Below are positions 1 through 8,369 of a DNA stretch of 64,000 bases, piece after piece (within the stretch, counting starts at the first letter, position 1; every line of letters begins with the position of its first letter). The notes under the pieces are model-generated. The model was not told where the DNA came from. It searched no databases and saw only the letters and a program-made list of their open reading frames with translations. Source of the DNA: Pseudomonadota bacterium (GTDB taxonomy: Bacteria; Pseudomonadota; Alphaproteobacteria; Micropepsales; Micropepsaceae); assembly GCA_018241025.1 (NCBI GenBank), contig JAFEEQ010000016.1, forward strand, positions 1-64,000, given 5' to 3'. The position numbers and the translations under genes were made by a program.

Positions 1-48
1 GCGAAGCGGCGTTCGGCCGGGGATGACAATCGAGTTCGGTGGCGAGAA

Positions 49-1002
49 CTACCCCCGCTTCGGCCGCGCCGCTTCCGCGATCTGTTCGGCCTTTGCGAAC
101 AGTGCCGGATCGACTTTCGCGCCGACGGCGCCGCAATTGTCGTCGAGCTGATCGGGGCGGCTGGCGCCCACGATCGCCGAGGCGACGTTCGGTTCGCGCA
201 GCACCCAGGCGAGCGCGAACTGCGCCATCGACAGACCGGCTTCCTTCGCCAGCGGCTTCATCTTCTGCACGCCTTCAAGCCAGCTCTTGTCCATCCAGCC
301 CTTGATCGCGTTGCCCATATTGTCCGATGTGGCACGCGAGCCGGCGGGCGGCGGGGAGTTGGGATCGTATTTGCCGGTGAGCACGCCCTGCGCCAGCGGC
401 GACCAGACGATCTGCGAGATGCCGTTGGCTTTCGAGATCGGGATGACCTTGGCTTCTGGCCGGCGCCAGAGCAGCGAATATTGCGGCTGGCTGGAGACGA
501 AGTGTTCGACACCCGTCATGGCGATGGAGGCTTCGATCTGCTCCGGTGACCATTCGGAGAATCCGAGCCAGCGCACCTTGCCGCTCTTCACCGCGCGGGT
601 GAGCGCTTCCATCGTTTCCGCGAGCGGCGTGTTGGTGTCGTAGCGGTGACACTGATAGAGGTCGACGAAATCGGTGCGCAGACGCTTCAGCGAGTCGTCG
701 AGCTGCTTTTCGATCTGCTTTGCCGACAGGCCCTGATTGCCGCCGCCCATGTCGCCGAAGACCTTGGTGGCGAGGATATAGCTGTCGCGCCTGCGCCCGG
801 CGAGCGCCTCGCCGAGCACTGTCTCCGATGCGCCGCGGCCATAAACGTTGGCGGTGTCGATGAAATTGATGCCGAGTTCGAAGGCGCGGTTCACGCAGGC
901 AATTGCGGCATCCTTCTCCACACCGACGCCATAGGTCAGCCACGATCCGAGGGAAATCTCCGAAACGTTGAGATCGCTGGCGCCGAGTTTGCGGTACTTC
1001 AT
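49..1002 (-). CDS. Aldo/keto reductase
   Basis: Predicted cytosolic NADPH-dependent aldo/keto reductase of 317 residues, the usual size for this TIM-barrel family. The expected catalytic tetrad is readable as D49 (in NFIDTANVYG), Y54, K80 and H119. The pattern resembles the voltage-gated potassium channel beta-subunit-like branch rather than classical aldose reductase. The start at 1002 was chosen over upstream in-frame ATGs because AAGGAG sits just ahead of it and because the upstream extension translates a repeat element. Substrate cannot be inferred. It is followed at some distance by a divergent NADP reductase gene; no operon partner is visible. Confidence 0.9.
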   Translation of the reverse strand: MKYRKLGASDLNVSEISLGSWLTYGVGVEKDAAIACVNRAFELGINFIDTANVYGRGASETVLGEALAGRRRDSYILATKVFGDMGGGNQGLSAKQIEKQLDDSLKRLRTDFVDLYQCHRYDTNTPLAETMEALTRAVKSGKVRWLGFSEWSPEQIEASIAMTGVEHFVSSQPQYSLLWRRPEAKVIPISKANGISQIVWSPLAQGVLTGKYDPNSPPPAGSRATSDNMGNAIKGWMDKSWLEGVQKMKPLAKEAGLSMAQFALAWVLREPNVASAIVGASRPDQLDDNCGAVGAKVDPALFAKAEQIAEAARPKRG

Positions 1003-1059
1003 GGGTTTCTCCTTGTTCTGGGTCCAATGGCTTCGCATTGGCAAGGAAGCGCAGGACTG

Positions 1060-1125
1060 CCATCCTTCGACAGGCTCAGGATGAGGGTTGAGCTTGGACT
1101 TCATCCTGAGCTTGTCGAAGGATGG
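1060..1125. repeat. Short palindromic intergenic repeat, copy 1
   Basis: Two arms, CCATCCTTCGACAGGCTCAG and its near-perfect reverse complement, are separated by about 16 bases. A second copy with the same arms lies at 6784-6849. Such CTTCGACAAGCTCAGGATGA-type palindromes are common dispersed extragenic repeats in alphaproteobacterial genomes. This copy lies between divergent genes, upstream of the aldo/keto reductase. Confidence 0.85.
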
Positions 1126-1193
1126 GGCTCGTGCATTCACTTGAACCCCGCTGGGCAAAAAGTAAAGCAAGCGACAGGTGAGGGAGCGAAGCG

Positions 1194-2189
1194 ATGACCG
1201 TCAATCGCCAATGGATTTATGCGCGCAAGCCGAATGGACAGATCGGCGCAGGCAATTTCGACCTGAAGGAAGCAGCGGTACCGAAAGCAGCCGAAGGCGA
1301 GGTCGTGGTGCGTTCCACGATGCTCCAGTTCGATGCCGCGAGCCGCGCCTGGATGCAGGGGCAGACCTATCGCTCGCAGCTCAACCCCGGCGACGTGATG
1401 GCGGGACGCGGGATCGGCGAGGTGATCGAATCGAAAGCGGACGGCTTCGCGGCCGGCGATATGGTGATGAGCGATATCGGCTGGCAGACTCATGCCGCCC
1501 TGCCCGCGCGCCAGGTGCAGAAGCTCGACAAGTCGGTCGCGCCGGAGCTGCATCTCAGCGTTTACGGCATCACGGGCCTCACTGCCTATTTCGGCTTGCT
1601 CGATGTCGGGCGGCCGCGGCCGGGCGAGACGGTGCTGGTGTCGGCGGCGGCGGGCGCGGTCGGCGTGCTGGTCGGACAGATCGCCAAGTTGATGGGCTGC
1701 CGCGCCGTCGGCACCGCGAGCGACGATGCGAAGTGCAAATGGCTGGTCGATGACGTCGGCTTCGATGCGGCGGTGAATTACCGGCAGGGCAATCTCAACG
1801 CCAATCTGAAAGCAGCCTGTCCGCGCGGCGTCGATGTCTACTTCGACAATACCGGTGGCGATGTGCTCGGCGCGGCACTGTCGCGGATGAACATGTGGGG
1901 CCGTGTGGCGTGCTGCGGCGCGGTGGCCAACTACGACACCGCGACGCCATCGCCGGGACCGGCGGGCGTGCCAGGATTTCTCGTCACCAAGCGCATCCGC
2001 ATGGAGGGCTTCGTGGTGATGGATTTCTTCAATCGCCAGCGCGAGGCACTGTTGCAGATCAAGAGCTGGGTGGACGACGGTAAGCTGAAGCCGGTGGTCG
2101 ATATCGTCGAGGGCTTCGAGAAGATGCCGGAGACGCTGGTCGGCATGTTCGCGGGGAAGAACCGCGGGAAGCTGCTGGTGCGGGTGTAG
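1194..2189 (+). CDS. NADP-dependent zinc-independent oxidoreductase (MDR superfamily)
   Basis: 331-residue medium-chain reductase of the leukotriene B4 dehydrogenase/CurA (YncB) type, which reduces the C=C bond of alpha,beta-unsaturated carbonyls with NADPH. The N-terminal half is a GroES-like domain. The nucleotide-binding motif AAAGAVGVLVGQIAK lies near residue 150 and YFDNTGG near residue 215. The cysteine/histidine zinc ligands of alcohol dehydrogenases are absent, which fits this branch. A purine-rich GAGGGAG stretch precedes the ATG. It stands alone, followed by an inverted-repeat element. The exact substrate is unknown. Confidence 0.9.
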   Translation: MTVNRQWIYARKPNGQIGAGNFDLKEAAVPKAAEGEVVVRSTMLQFDAASRAWMQGQTYRSQLNPGDVMAGRGIGEVIESKADGFAAGDMVMSDIGWQTHAALPARQVQKLDKSVAPELHLSVYGITGLTAYFGLLDVGRPRPGETVLVSAAAGAVGVLVGQIAKLMGCRAVGTASDDAKCKWLVDDVGFDAAVNYRQGNLNANLKAACPRGVDVYFDNTGGDVLGAALSRMNMWGRVACCGAVANYDTATPSPGPAGVPGFLVTKRIRMEGFVVMDFFNRQREALLQIKSWVDDGKLKPVVDIVEGFEKMPETLVGMFAGKNRGKLLVRV

Positions 2190-2198
2190 GGCGTGCGC

Positions 2199-2361
2199 GT
2201 TCCTCCCCCGCCGTTGCGGGGGAGGGGGAACATCGCGAAGCGATGGTGGAAGGGGCAGCCGCCCCGCGCCATCGCCCGTATTTGCGTTCGGAGCTGGCCC
2301 CCCTCCGTCTTGCATCGCTTCGCGATGCAATCCACCTCCCCCGAAACGACGGGGGAGGAAC
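2199..2361. repeat. Compound inverted-repeat element, about 163 bp
   Basis: The ends GTTCCTCCCCCG and CGGGGGAGGAAC are perfect 12-base inverted repeats. Each flank also contains an internal palindrome: a C5/G5 stem at the left, and CATCGCGAAGCGATG-like sequences on both sides (about 2231-2245 and 2312-2327). No coding potential is evident. The structure looks like a paired REP/BIME or a miniature non-autonomous element; no target-site duplication was confirmed. Confidence 0.6.
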
Positions 2362-2395
2362 AGTGCGGTGCAGGTTGAAGTAGACAGGAGCTTTG

Positions 2396-3124
2396 ATGCC
2401 CCAACCGTTTCAACTCTTCGGCACCTCGCATCTGATCGGTCTTGTCCTGCCGTTTGTGCTGCCGCCGCTCGTTGCGGCGCTCGTGCAACCGAAGAAGCGG
2501 CCGGAGCTGGACAAGTGGATCCGCTGGGTCCTCGGCGTATCCATGGCGATGAACTGGGCGGCGTGGATGCTGCTGCTGCACGGCAAAGGCTGGCTCGGCG
2601 TCGACAACGAGTTTCCACTCAACCTCTGCGACTGGGCGACGGTGGCGACGGTGGTCACGCTTTTCTCGCCGAACCAGCGAACCTATGAGCTCGCCTATTT
2701 CTGGGCGCTGGCGGGGACGCTGCAAGGCATGCTGACGCCCGATGTGCAGCTCGACTATCCGGACATCCAGTTCATCCTGTTCTTCATCTTCCATGGCGGG
2801 ATTATCGCCAGCGTTCTCTACATGACCTTCGGGCTGAAGCTCCGGCCTTACCCGATCTCGATTCTGCGGGCGATCGAATGGACGCTGGTCTATGCCGGCG
2901 TCGCCGGGCTGTTCGATTGGGTGAGCGGCGCGAATTACGGGATGCTGCGGATGAAGCCGCCCTACCCCACCGTCCTCGACTGGATGCCGCCCTGGCCGTG
3001 GTATATCGGCGTGCTGGTGCTGATGGGCGCGGCGTCGACGCTGATCTATTATGCGCCGTTCTTCGTGCTCGACCGCGTGCGCGGACGGAACGAACCAGCC
3101 AGGGACGCCGTTGCAACGCCATGA
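2396..3124 (+). CDS. TIGR02206/YwaF-type integral membrane protein
   Basis: 242-residue inner-membrane protein with about six or seven hydrophobic helices and a long run of small aromatic-rich loops, matching the conserved YwaF/TIGR02206 family whose function is unknown. Family hallmarks include FGTSHLIGL at the N terminus, LPFNLCDW-like NLCDWATV in the second helix and HGGIIASVLY in the middle. The ATG at 2396 was preferred to a TTG one codon earlier because AGGAG lies five bases upstream of the ATG. The stop overlaps the start of the next gene (ATGA), indicating translational coupling. Confidence 0.85.
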   Translation: MPQPFQLFGTSHLIGLVLPFVLPPLVAALVQPKKRPELDKWIRWVLGVSMAMNWAAWMLLLHGKGWLGVDNEFPLNLCDWATVATVVTLFSPNQRTYELAYFWALAGTLQGMLTPDVQLDYPDIQFILFFIFHGGIIASVLYMTFGLKLRPYPISILRAIEWTLVYAGVAGLFDWVSGANYGMLRMKPPYPTVLDWMPPWPWYIGVLVLMGAASTLIYYAPFFVLDRVRGRNEPARDAVATP

Positions 3125-3390
3125 GTGTCATCGACAACAAGAGCCGGAACCGCTTCGAACTCGAAGAGAACGGCGAAACCGCCTTCGCGAACTATCACCG
3201 CAACGGGCTGCATGTCGTGATCCCGCATGTCGAGTCACCAGTGGCGCTACGCGGCAAGGGGACGGCGGGACGGCTGATGGAGGGGATCGTGGAGATCGCC
3301 CGTGCCGAAGGCTTGAGGATCACGCCGACCTGTTCCTATGCCTTCACCTGGTTCCACCGCCACCCGCAAGCGCAGGACGTGATGGGCTGA
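3121..3390 (+). CDS. Small GNAT-type N-acetyltransferase (COG2388)
   Basis: 89-residue protein of the short YjdJ/COG2388 acetyltransferase group, which keeps only the core of the GNAT fold. The acetyl-CoA pyrophosphate loop is seen as RGKGTAGRLMEG near residues 41-52, followed by the conserved CSYAFTWFHRHP near the C terminus. The start codon overlaps the previous stop by four bases, so it is translated with the YwaF-like membrane protein. The substrate is unknown for this family. Confidence 0.85.
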   Translation: MSVIDNKSRNRFELEENGETAFANYHRNGLHVVIPHVESPVALRGKGTAGRLMEGIVEIARAEGLRITPTCSYAFTWFHRHPQAQDVMG

Positions 3391-3393
3391 GCC

Positions 3394-3858
3394 TCAGTGC
3401 GCGGTGGAGATATGCAGGCCGAATTTCAGGATCAGCTTCTTGAGCTGCGGCTCGTCGACCAGATTCGCGGCCTCGGCGGGCGGGAGCCAGCGGAGCTCCC
3501 GGGCATCCTTCTCGGGCCAGGTCTTGCGCTGGCGGGTGACGCGCAACGGGAAGACATCGACCTTGCACGGCACCTGAACACCGTGGCGCAATTCCTTGAA
3601 ATAATGGAAAAATCCGATTGGTTCGCCGGCGATATCGCCGGTGATGCCGGCTTCCTCGAAGGCTTCGCGGGCGGCAGAGGCTGACGGCGCGAGGCCCTCG
3701 ATCGGCCAGCCTTTGGGCACGATCCAGCGCTTGGTGCGGCGCGAGGTGATGAGCAGGACCTCGAGGCCCGTGGGCGTATGGCGATAGGGCAGCGCCGCGT
3801 ATTGCGTGCCGGTCGCCTTTCCGGTCGCGGTGCGCGGCGAAGCGATGTTCGCTCTCAT
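3394..3858 (-). CDS. NUDIX hydrolase
   Basis: 154-residue NUDIX protein predicted to hydrolyse a nucleoside diphosphate linked to another moiety, similar to the diadenosine/diphosphoinositol polyphosphate hydrolase-like branch. The NUDIX box reads PKGWPIEGLAPSASAAREAF followed by EEAGI; the REAFEEAGI metal-binding core is intact, but the first conserved Glu of the box is Leu. The start at 3858 overlaps the Pit stop by four bases, so it is the last gene of the phosphate-transport run, a plausible link to polyphosphate or inositol pyrophosphate turnover (inference). Confidence 0.88.
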   Translation of the reverse strand: MRANIASPRTATGKATGTQYAALPYRHTPTGLEVLLITSRRTKRWIVPKGWPIEGLAPSASAAREAFEEAGITGDIAGEPIGFFHYFKELRHGVQVPCKVDVFPLRVTRQRKTWPEKDARELRWLPPAEAANLVDEPQLKKLILKFGLHISTAH

Positions 3859-4844
3859 GCCAGGGCTCCGTACAGCCAGTAGAACGCGGCACCGACGAGG
3901 CCCGCAGCCGGCATGGTAACGATCCAGGCGATAACAATGTCTTGCGCCACGTTCCAGCGCACGGCCGAGGCGCGGCGAGCGGCGCCGACACCGACGATGG
4001 CGCCCGTGATCGTGTGTGTTGTCGAGACCGGTATTCCCAAGCCTGTCGCCAGGAACAATGTGATGGACCCCGCGGTTTCGGCGCAGACGCCCTGGAACGG
4101 CGTCAGGCGCGTGATTCTCGAACCCATTGTACGCACGATGCGCCAACCGCCGAACAGCGTGCCGAGCGCCATCGCGGTCTGGCATGCGAGGACGACCCAG
4201 AAGGGAATGTAGAACTCGCCCTGGATCGCGCCATGGGCGACGAGGAGCGCAGCGATGATGCCCATGGTCTTCTGGGCGTCGTTGCCGCCATGGCCGAGCG
4301 AATACAGCGAGGCCGAGACGAACTGGACATGGCGGAAGAGACCGTCGACGCGCGCCGGGGTCTGGCGCACAAAGGCCCAGGAGAGGATCAGAACCAGCAG
4401 CAGCGCGAGCACCATGCCGAGGCCGGGCGACAGCACGATGGCGCCGATGGTTTTGCCGAGACCGCTCCAGACGATCGCGCCCATGCCGACATGGGCGACG
4501 CCAGCACCGACGAGGCCGCCGACAAGCGCATGGCTCGATGACGACGGGATGCCGGCCAGCCAGGTGATCACGTTCCAGACGATCGCGCCCATCAGCGCGC
4601 CGAAGACGACCTGGTCGGTGATCACATTGGGCGCGACGATGCCGGTGCCGATGGTTTTGGCGACGTGGAGGCCGAAGACCAGGAAGGCGATGAAGTTGAA
4701 GAACGCGGCCCAGAACACCGCCCAGCGCGGGCTGAGGACCCGGGTCGAGACGATGGTCGCGATCGAATTGGCGGCGTCGTGCAGGCCGTTCAGGAAATCG
4801 AAGATCAGCGCGACGGCGATCAGGCCGATGAGCAGCAGGGTCAC
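3855..4844 (-). CDS. pit: Low-affinity inorganic phosphate transporter Pit
   Basis: 329-residue inner-membrane Pit/PHO4 family symporter importing metal-phosphate with protons. The duplicated PHO4 signature is visible: NGLHDAANSIATIVSTR near residue 20 and a second GGNDAQKTMGIIAA in the middle, with SSSSHALVGG and STTHTITGAIVG completing each half. About ten hydrophobic helices are present. The gene lies three bases after the DUF47 gene, the usual pair in bacteria, in which DUF47 acts as the PitA accessory protein. Confidence 0.95.
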   Translation of the reverse strand: MTLLLIGLIAVALIFDFLNGLHDAANSIATIVSTRVLSPRWAVFWAAFFNFIAFLVFGLHVAKTIGTGIVAPNVITDQVVFGALMGAIVWNVITWLAGIPSSSSHALVGGLVGAGVAHVGMGAIVWSGLGKTIGAIVLSPGLGMVLALLLVLILSWAFVRQTPARVDGLFRHVQFVSASLYSLGHGGNDAQKTMGIIAALLVAHGAIQGEFYIPFWVVLACQTAMALGTLFGGWRIVRTMGSRITRLTPFQGVCAETAGSITLFLATGLGIPVSTTHTITGAIVGVGAARRASAVRWNVAQDIVIAWIVTMPAAGLVGAAFYWLYGALA

Positions 4845-4847
4845 GGA

Positions 4848-5495
4848 TCAGCCCTGCTCGATGACGATGCCGCTGATGCGGTTCGCGACATCCTCGAAGC
4901 GGTCCATGACCTTTTCCAGATGGTCGAAGATCTCGATGCCGACGATGTAGTCCATCGCGTTGCCGGCGCGGTGCAGGGTGTAGAGCGCCTTGATGCCGAG
5001 ATCGTGCAGGCCGTCGGCATGGTCCTCGAGGCGGATGATCTCCTCCGTCAGCGTGTTGAGGCGGGAAGCGTGCTGGCGCACATCGCCGAGCAAGCTCACG
5101 GCCTCGACGGTGAGCTTGGCAGCATCGACGATGGTGTCGCCCATCTGCGTCATCTCGGGCTGGAAGCCCGCGACCTCGAACAGCATGATCGCCTTGGCGG
5201 TCTTCTGCATCTGGTCGATGGAATCGTCGAGCGAAGAGATCAGTTCCTTGATGTCGCTGCGGTCGAAGGGCGTGATGAAGGAGCGCCGGGTGAGAAGCAG
5301 CACCTCGCGCGCGAGGTTGTCGGCCTCGGTCTCGTACTCCATCACCTTGCGGCAGGCTGCCGTCACCCCGTCGCCGCCATTCAACGCCGCGCGCAGGGAC
5401 TGGCTTCCGGCGATGATGGTCTGGGCGTGCGAATTGAACAGGCCAAAGAAGCGCTCTTCCCGCGGCATGAGCGCCTGAAACCAGCGGAGCATCAC
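4848..5495 (-). CDS. DUF47 family phosphate-transport accessory protein
   Basis: 215-residue helical protein of the DUF47/PhoU-like family (TIGR00153). It begins with WFQALMPREERFFGLFN and shows two PhoU-like three-helix repeats with acidic clusters such as LVSSLDDSIDQMQKT-type DDSIDQMQKT and LEDHADGLHDLG, typical metal-binding helices. It precedes pit by three bases. Related proteins regulate or support Pit-type transporters at the membrane; the biochemical mechanism is not established. Confidence 0.92.
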   Translation of the reverse strand: MMLRWFQALMPREERFFGLFNSHAQTIIAGSQSLRAALNGGDGVTAACRKVMEYETEADNLAREVLLLTRRSFITPFDRSDIKELISSLDDSIDQMQKTAKAIMLFEVAGFQPEMTQMGDTIVDAAKLTVEAVSLLGDVRQHASRLNTLTEEIIRLEDHADGLHDLGIKALYTLHRAGNAMDYIVGIEIFDHLEKVMDRFEDVANRISGIVIEQG

Positions 5496-5513
5496 AAAAC
5501 CTTCACAGAATCG

Positions 5514-6128
5514 TCACGGGGAGTTGTGCGCCTCGAACCCCGGCAACGTCCAGCCGAAGGCGAGCGCCCCGGCCCGCAGACCGAAGCCTGCGACAAAGCC
5601 GCCAAGCGCCGCGAGAAGCGGGTCGAGTCCGAAGGACACGGCGGCGGCGTAAACACCGGCCGCGAGGACGGCGGCGGTGATGTAGATCTCGCGGCGGAGC
5701 AGGACCGAAGGCTCCCCGGCAAAGGTGTCGCGCAGGACGCCACCGAAGGTGGCGGTCAACGTGCCCATGAGCACGGCGACAGGCGGCGAGACGCCGGCCG
5801 AGAGCGCCTTGGCCGCGCCGAGGACACCATAGGCCGCGAGCCCCACGGCATCGAACCAGTCCAGCGCTCGGCTGCGCCAAGGCCGTTCGCCGACGATCCA
5901 GACCGCGAGCGCCGCGGCCAGACAGACATAGAGATAGCCGCTGGCGTGGACCCAGAAGACGGGCCTGCCGATGAGGAGATCGCGCAGCGTGCCGCCGCCG
6001 ATGCCGGTGAGGATCGCGAAGGCAGCGAAGGTGACGATGTCGTGGCGCCGGCGCGCGGCGGCAAGCGCGCCGGTGATCGCGAAGACGGCGACGCCGAGGT
6101 AGTCGAGCGGGATGGGCAGTTCGGGCAT
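5514..6128 (-). CDS. Trimeric intracellular cation channel-like protein (UPF0126/YicG)
   Basis: 204-residue membrane protein with seven predicted helices built from two homologous halves, each carrying the glycine-rich UPF0126 motif: GIGGGTLRDLLIG in the first half and TATFGGVLRDTFAGE in the second. Prokaryotic relatives form trimeric K+-permeable channels. It lies only 18 bases upstream of the DUF47-pit-NUDIX run and may be its first gene. Whether it participates in phosphate homeostasis is inference. Confidence 0.9.
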   Translation of the reverse strand: MPELPIPLDYLGVAVFAITGALAAARRRHDIVTFAAFAILTGIGGGTLRDLLIGRPVFWVHASGYLYVCLAAALAVWIVGERPWRSRALDWFDAVGLAAYGVLGAAKALSAGVSPPVAVLMGTLTATFGGVLRDTFAGEPSVLLRREIYITAAVLAAGVYAAAVSFGLDPLLAALGGFVAGFGLRAGALAFGWTLPGFEAHNSP

Positions 6129-6232
6129 GGCGCGCTTCCTGACCCGCTATCGATAGCGGCGCTTTGACAAATCGCAAGGACGGCCTTTGCGGGCCGGCGC
6201 AGACTCCCAGAGTATTTCCTTGGGCGCGAGCC

Positions 6233-6757
6233 ATGAGCAGGAACCTTCTCGTCGTCAATGGCCATCCCGATCCGCGGCCCGAACGGTTCTGCGCCGCCTT
6301 GTGCGAAGCCTTTAGCAGCGGCGCGCAAGCGCGTGGCTGCGCCATACGGCGGCTCGACGTCGGTGCGCTGGACCTTGCATCGCTGGCGTCGACCGGCGAG
6401 CAGTCCGCATGGCAAGGAATGGAAGAGGCTTTCCGGCTGGTGCGCGCGGCCGACCGCTTGGCGATCTTCTATCCGCTCTGGGCCGATGCGCCGCCGGCCG
6501 GGCTGACGCAGATGTTCGCCTATCTGGCGCGACTGGAAGGCCTGCTCCATCCGAAGCGCGCGGCAGCCAAGAGCGCCAGCATCGTGGTGACCACCGCCCT
6601 GCCCGCCCTCGTCTATCGCAACAAGCTCGAGCCGGTGGCGCTGACCGGTATCCGGACCGAAGCGCCGCTGTTCATCGGCAGCGTCGAGGCGATCACCTGC
6701 GCGCAGCGCTTGCGCTGGATCGAACAGGTGCGCGAGCTGGGCAAGACCTTGCATTGA
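6233..6757 (+). CDS. Flavodoxin-fold NAD(P)H-dependent oxidoreductase
   Basis: 174-residue protein of the NAD(P)H dehydrogenase (quinone)/modulator-of-drug-activity flavodoxin-like family. The FMN phosphate-loop region begins LLVVNGHPDP at the N terminus and IFYPLWADAPPAGL marks the second flavin loop. The ATG at 6233 is preferred over a TTG at 6164 because the intervening residues lack family similarity. The ribosome-binding site is weak. A palindromic repeat follows the stop. The electron acceptor is unknown. Confidence 0.82.
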   Translation: MSRNLLVVNGHPDPRPERFCAALCEAFSSGAQARGCAIRRLDVGALDLASLASTGEQSAWQGMEEAFRLVRAADRLAIFYPLWADAPPAGLTQMFAYLARLEGLLHPKRAAAKSASIVVTTALPALVYRNKLEPVALTGIRTEAPLFIGSVEAITCAQRLRWIEQVRELGKTLH

Positions 6758-6783
6758 GCGCGCCATTCGTGTGCGCAGGACGG

Positions 6784-6849
6784 CCATCCTTCGACAAGCT
6801 CAGGATGAGGATTGAGTTTGAACCTCATCCCGAGCTTGTCGAAGGATGG
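6784..6849. repeat. Short palindromic intergenic repeat, copy 2
   Basis: Perfect 27-base arms (first 20 bases CCATCCTTCGACAAGCTCAG) separated by 12 bases. It is the same element as 1060-1125, here lying between two convergent genes, where its strong stem-loop could also end transcription from both sides. Confidence 0.9.
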
Positions 6850-6851
6850 GG

Positions 6852-7262
6852 TTAGCGTTTTCTGGGGCTCGGCTTCTTCTTTGCCGTGTTCGCCGCGACG
6901 GCGGCGCGGATGAGCGCCTTGAAAGCCTTTTCGTCGATCTTCGCGCCTTCCGGGATGTCGATCGCGCGGCGGACATTGCCGTCGAGGCTCGAATTGAACA
7001 GCTTCGCCGGATCGGCCAGTGACGCGCCCCTGGCGAAGGTGAGCTTGACGACGGCCTTGTAGGTCTCACCGGTGCAGATGATGCCATCATGCTCCCAGAC
7101 GGGGACGCCGCGCCATTTCCAGGCCTCCTCTACATCGGGATCGGCCTGATGGATCAGGGCGCGTATGCGGGCCAGCGTCTTGCCGCGCCAGTCGCCGAGC
7201 TCGGCGATGCGGGCGTCGATCATTTTCGATGGTGTCGTCGTCATGGGCACCTTGCCGGTCAT
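6852..7262 (-). CDS. DUF1801 domain protein
   Basis: 136-residue protein dominated by a DUF1801 (YdhG-like) domain: EAWKWRGVPVWEHDGIICTG and YKAVVKLTFARGASL are characteristic, followed by a basic C-terminal tail ending KKKPSPRKR. The function of the domain is unknown. It is the last gene of the ArsR-headed operon. The start at 7262 overlaps the upstream stop (ATGA) and has AAGGCGG ahead; an alternative ATG six codons later at 7244 also has an AAGGTG site. DUF1801 genes frequently accompany SRPBCC genes. Confidence 0.85.
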   Translation of the reverse strand: MTGKVPMTTTPSKMIDARIAELGDWRGKTLARIRALIHQADPDVEEAWKWRGVPVWEHDGIICTGETYKAVVKLTFARGASLADPAKLFNSSLDGNVRRAIDIPEGAKIDEKAFKALIRAAVAANTAKKKPSPRKR

Positions 7263-7474
7263 GCCGCCTTTGCGCGCTGGCGGAGCGCGTAAGGCAGGAC
7301 AAAGAGATAAAGGCCGGAGAACAATAGCAGGAATAGCGGCAGAAGCGGCGTGAGGAAGACCCATTGTGCGGGCGTGATGCCGAAACCCTGGACGGCGAAC
7401 AAGGCTGCGACCATCAACGCGAAGACGATCGAGACCCAGCGGTGGAATTGGCGGATCCAATTGTTCCAGTTCAT
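7259..7474 (-). CDS. Small two-helix membrane protein
   Basis: 71-residue protein with a short aromatic amphipathic N terminus (NWNNWIRQFHRW) and two hydrophobic helices, ending in a basic cytosolic tail (RQRAKAA). No named family is recognised with confidence, but the small WxRxxHRW-plus-two-helices arrangement resembles small transmembrane proteins found beside SRPBCC genes. It overlaps the DUF1801 start by four bases and follows the SRPBCC gene by 38 bases, so it is probably cotranscribed with them. Confidence 0.7.
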   Translation of the reverse strand: MNWNNWIRQFHRWVSIVFALMVAALFAVQGFGITPAQWVFLTPLLPLFLLLFSGLYLFVLPYALRQRAKAA

Positions 7475-7512
7475 ATCGATGTCTTCCCAAAATTTGTTGC
7501 GCCAGGCGGCCG

Positions 7513-7932
7513 TCAGGTATCGGCTCGAGACAAAATCTCTTCGAGCCTGGTGAAGTTCTTTTGCCAGCCGAGATGGGCGCCGCCGAAGGCCTGGCGCTGA
7601 TCGGGGCGGAAACCGACCTGCTCCATGCGCAGATGCGTTCCCGACGCGGTCGGCGACATGGTGAAGGTCACAACGCTCGCAAGATTGAACGCCGCCTCCT
7701 GATGGGCGTGGTTCCAGGTGTAAGACAGCACGCGGTTCGGCTCGACGGTCAGGACTTCGCAATCGAGCGTGCCGCCCCATTCGCCGGTGAGATGAAAGCG
7801 ATGGCCGACCGAAGGAACGAAGTCGTTCTTCATCAGCCACTCCGCGATCAGGTGCGGCTGCGTGAGGGCGCGCCAGAGTTTTTCCGGCGGATGGGGGAAT
7901 TCGCGTTCAACGACGACGGATTTGGTGGTCAT
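7513..7932 (-). CDS. SRPBCC (AHSA1-like) domain protein, paralogue B
   Basis: 139-residue START-like helix-grip protein of the activator-of-Hsp90 homologue (AHSA1) group. Typical family words are FPHPPEKLWRALTQP, LIAEWLMKNDFVP and GTHLRMEQVGFRP. Such proteins bind hydrophobic ligands; no ligand is known here. It starts two bases after the stop of a second, clearly related SRPBCC gene, so the pair looks like a tandem duplication under the ArsR regulator. Confidence 0.9.
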   Translation of the reverse strand: MTTKSVVVEREFPHPPEKLWRALTQPHLIAEWLMKNDFVPSVGHRFHLTGEWGGTLDCEVLTVEPNRVLSYTWNHAHQEAAFNLASVVTFTMSPTASGTHLRMEQVGFRPDQRQAFGGAHLGWQKNFTRLEEILSRADT

Positions 7933-7934
7933 TG

Positions 7935-8369
7935 TCAGACCAGTCCGCCGGCGATGGTCTCCAGCTTCGCGACGATGCGCGGCCAGCCGCCGCCCATGCC
8001 GCGATAGCCGCCCTCGTCCTGCGGGCGGAAGCCGGACTGCTCCATCCGAACATGGGTGCCGCCATCGGCGGGCGTCAGCGTCCAGGTCACGACCGTCTTG
8101 AGACCGCTGTCGGACTCGGTGCCGTCGCCCCAACTATAGACGAGACGGCGTGGCGGCTGGACTTCGAGAACGACGCAGTTCGTGACGCCGGACCATCCGG
8201 GAACGGGCGTGGCGCGGAAGGTGAAATGGTGGCCGGCCACCGGCTCGAAATCGTTCTGCATCAGCCATTCGGCGATCAGTGGCGCACTGGTGAGCGCGCG
8301 CCAGATCTTCTCCGCCGGATGCGGCATGAGGCGTTCGACGACGATCGAACGGGTCGCGGGCATGCTCAT
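7935..8369 (-). CDS. SRPBCC (AHSA1-like) domain protein, paralogue A
   Basis: 144-residue START-like protein closely related to its downstream neighbour: both share HP.EK.WRALT, LIAEWLM.NDF.P and GTH.RMEQ.GFRP. The start at 8369 overlaps the ArsR stop (ATGA), so ArsR and this protein are translationally coupled. ArsR-SRPBCC pairs are very common in bacteria; the biological role is usually unassigned. Confidence 0.9.
   Translation of the reverse strand: MSMPATRSIVVERLMPHPAEKIWRALTSAPLIAEWLMQNDFEPVAGHHFTFRATPVPGWSGVTNCVVLEVQPPRRLVYSWGDGTESDSGLKTVVTWTLTPADGGTHVRMEQSGFRPQDEGGYRGMGGGWPRIVAKLETIAGGLV

Noticed and set aside
4665..6167. 500-codon plus-strand open frame
   Set aside because: It overlaps pit, DUF47 and the UPF0126 gene on the opposite strand, all with clear family motifs, and itself shows none.
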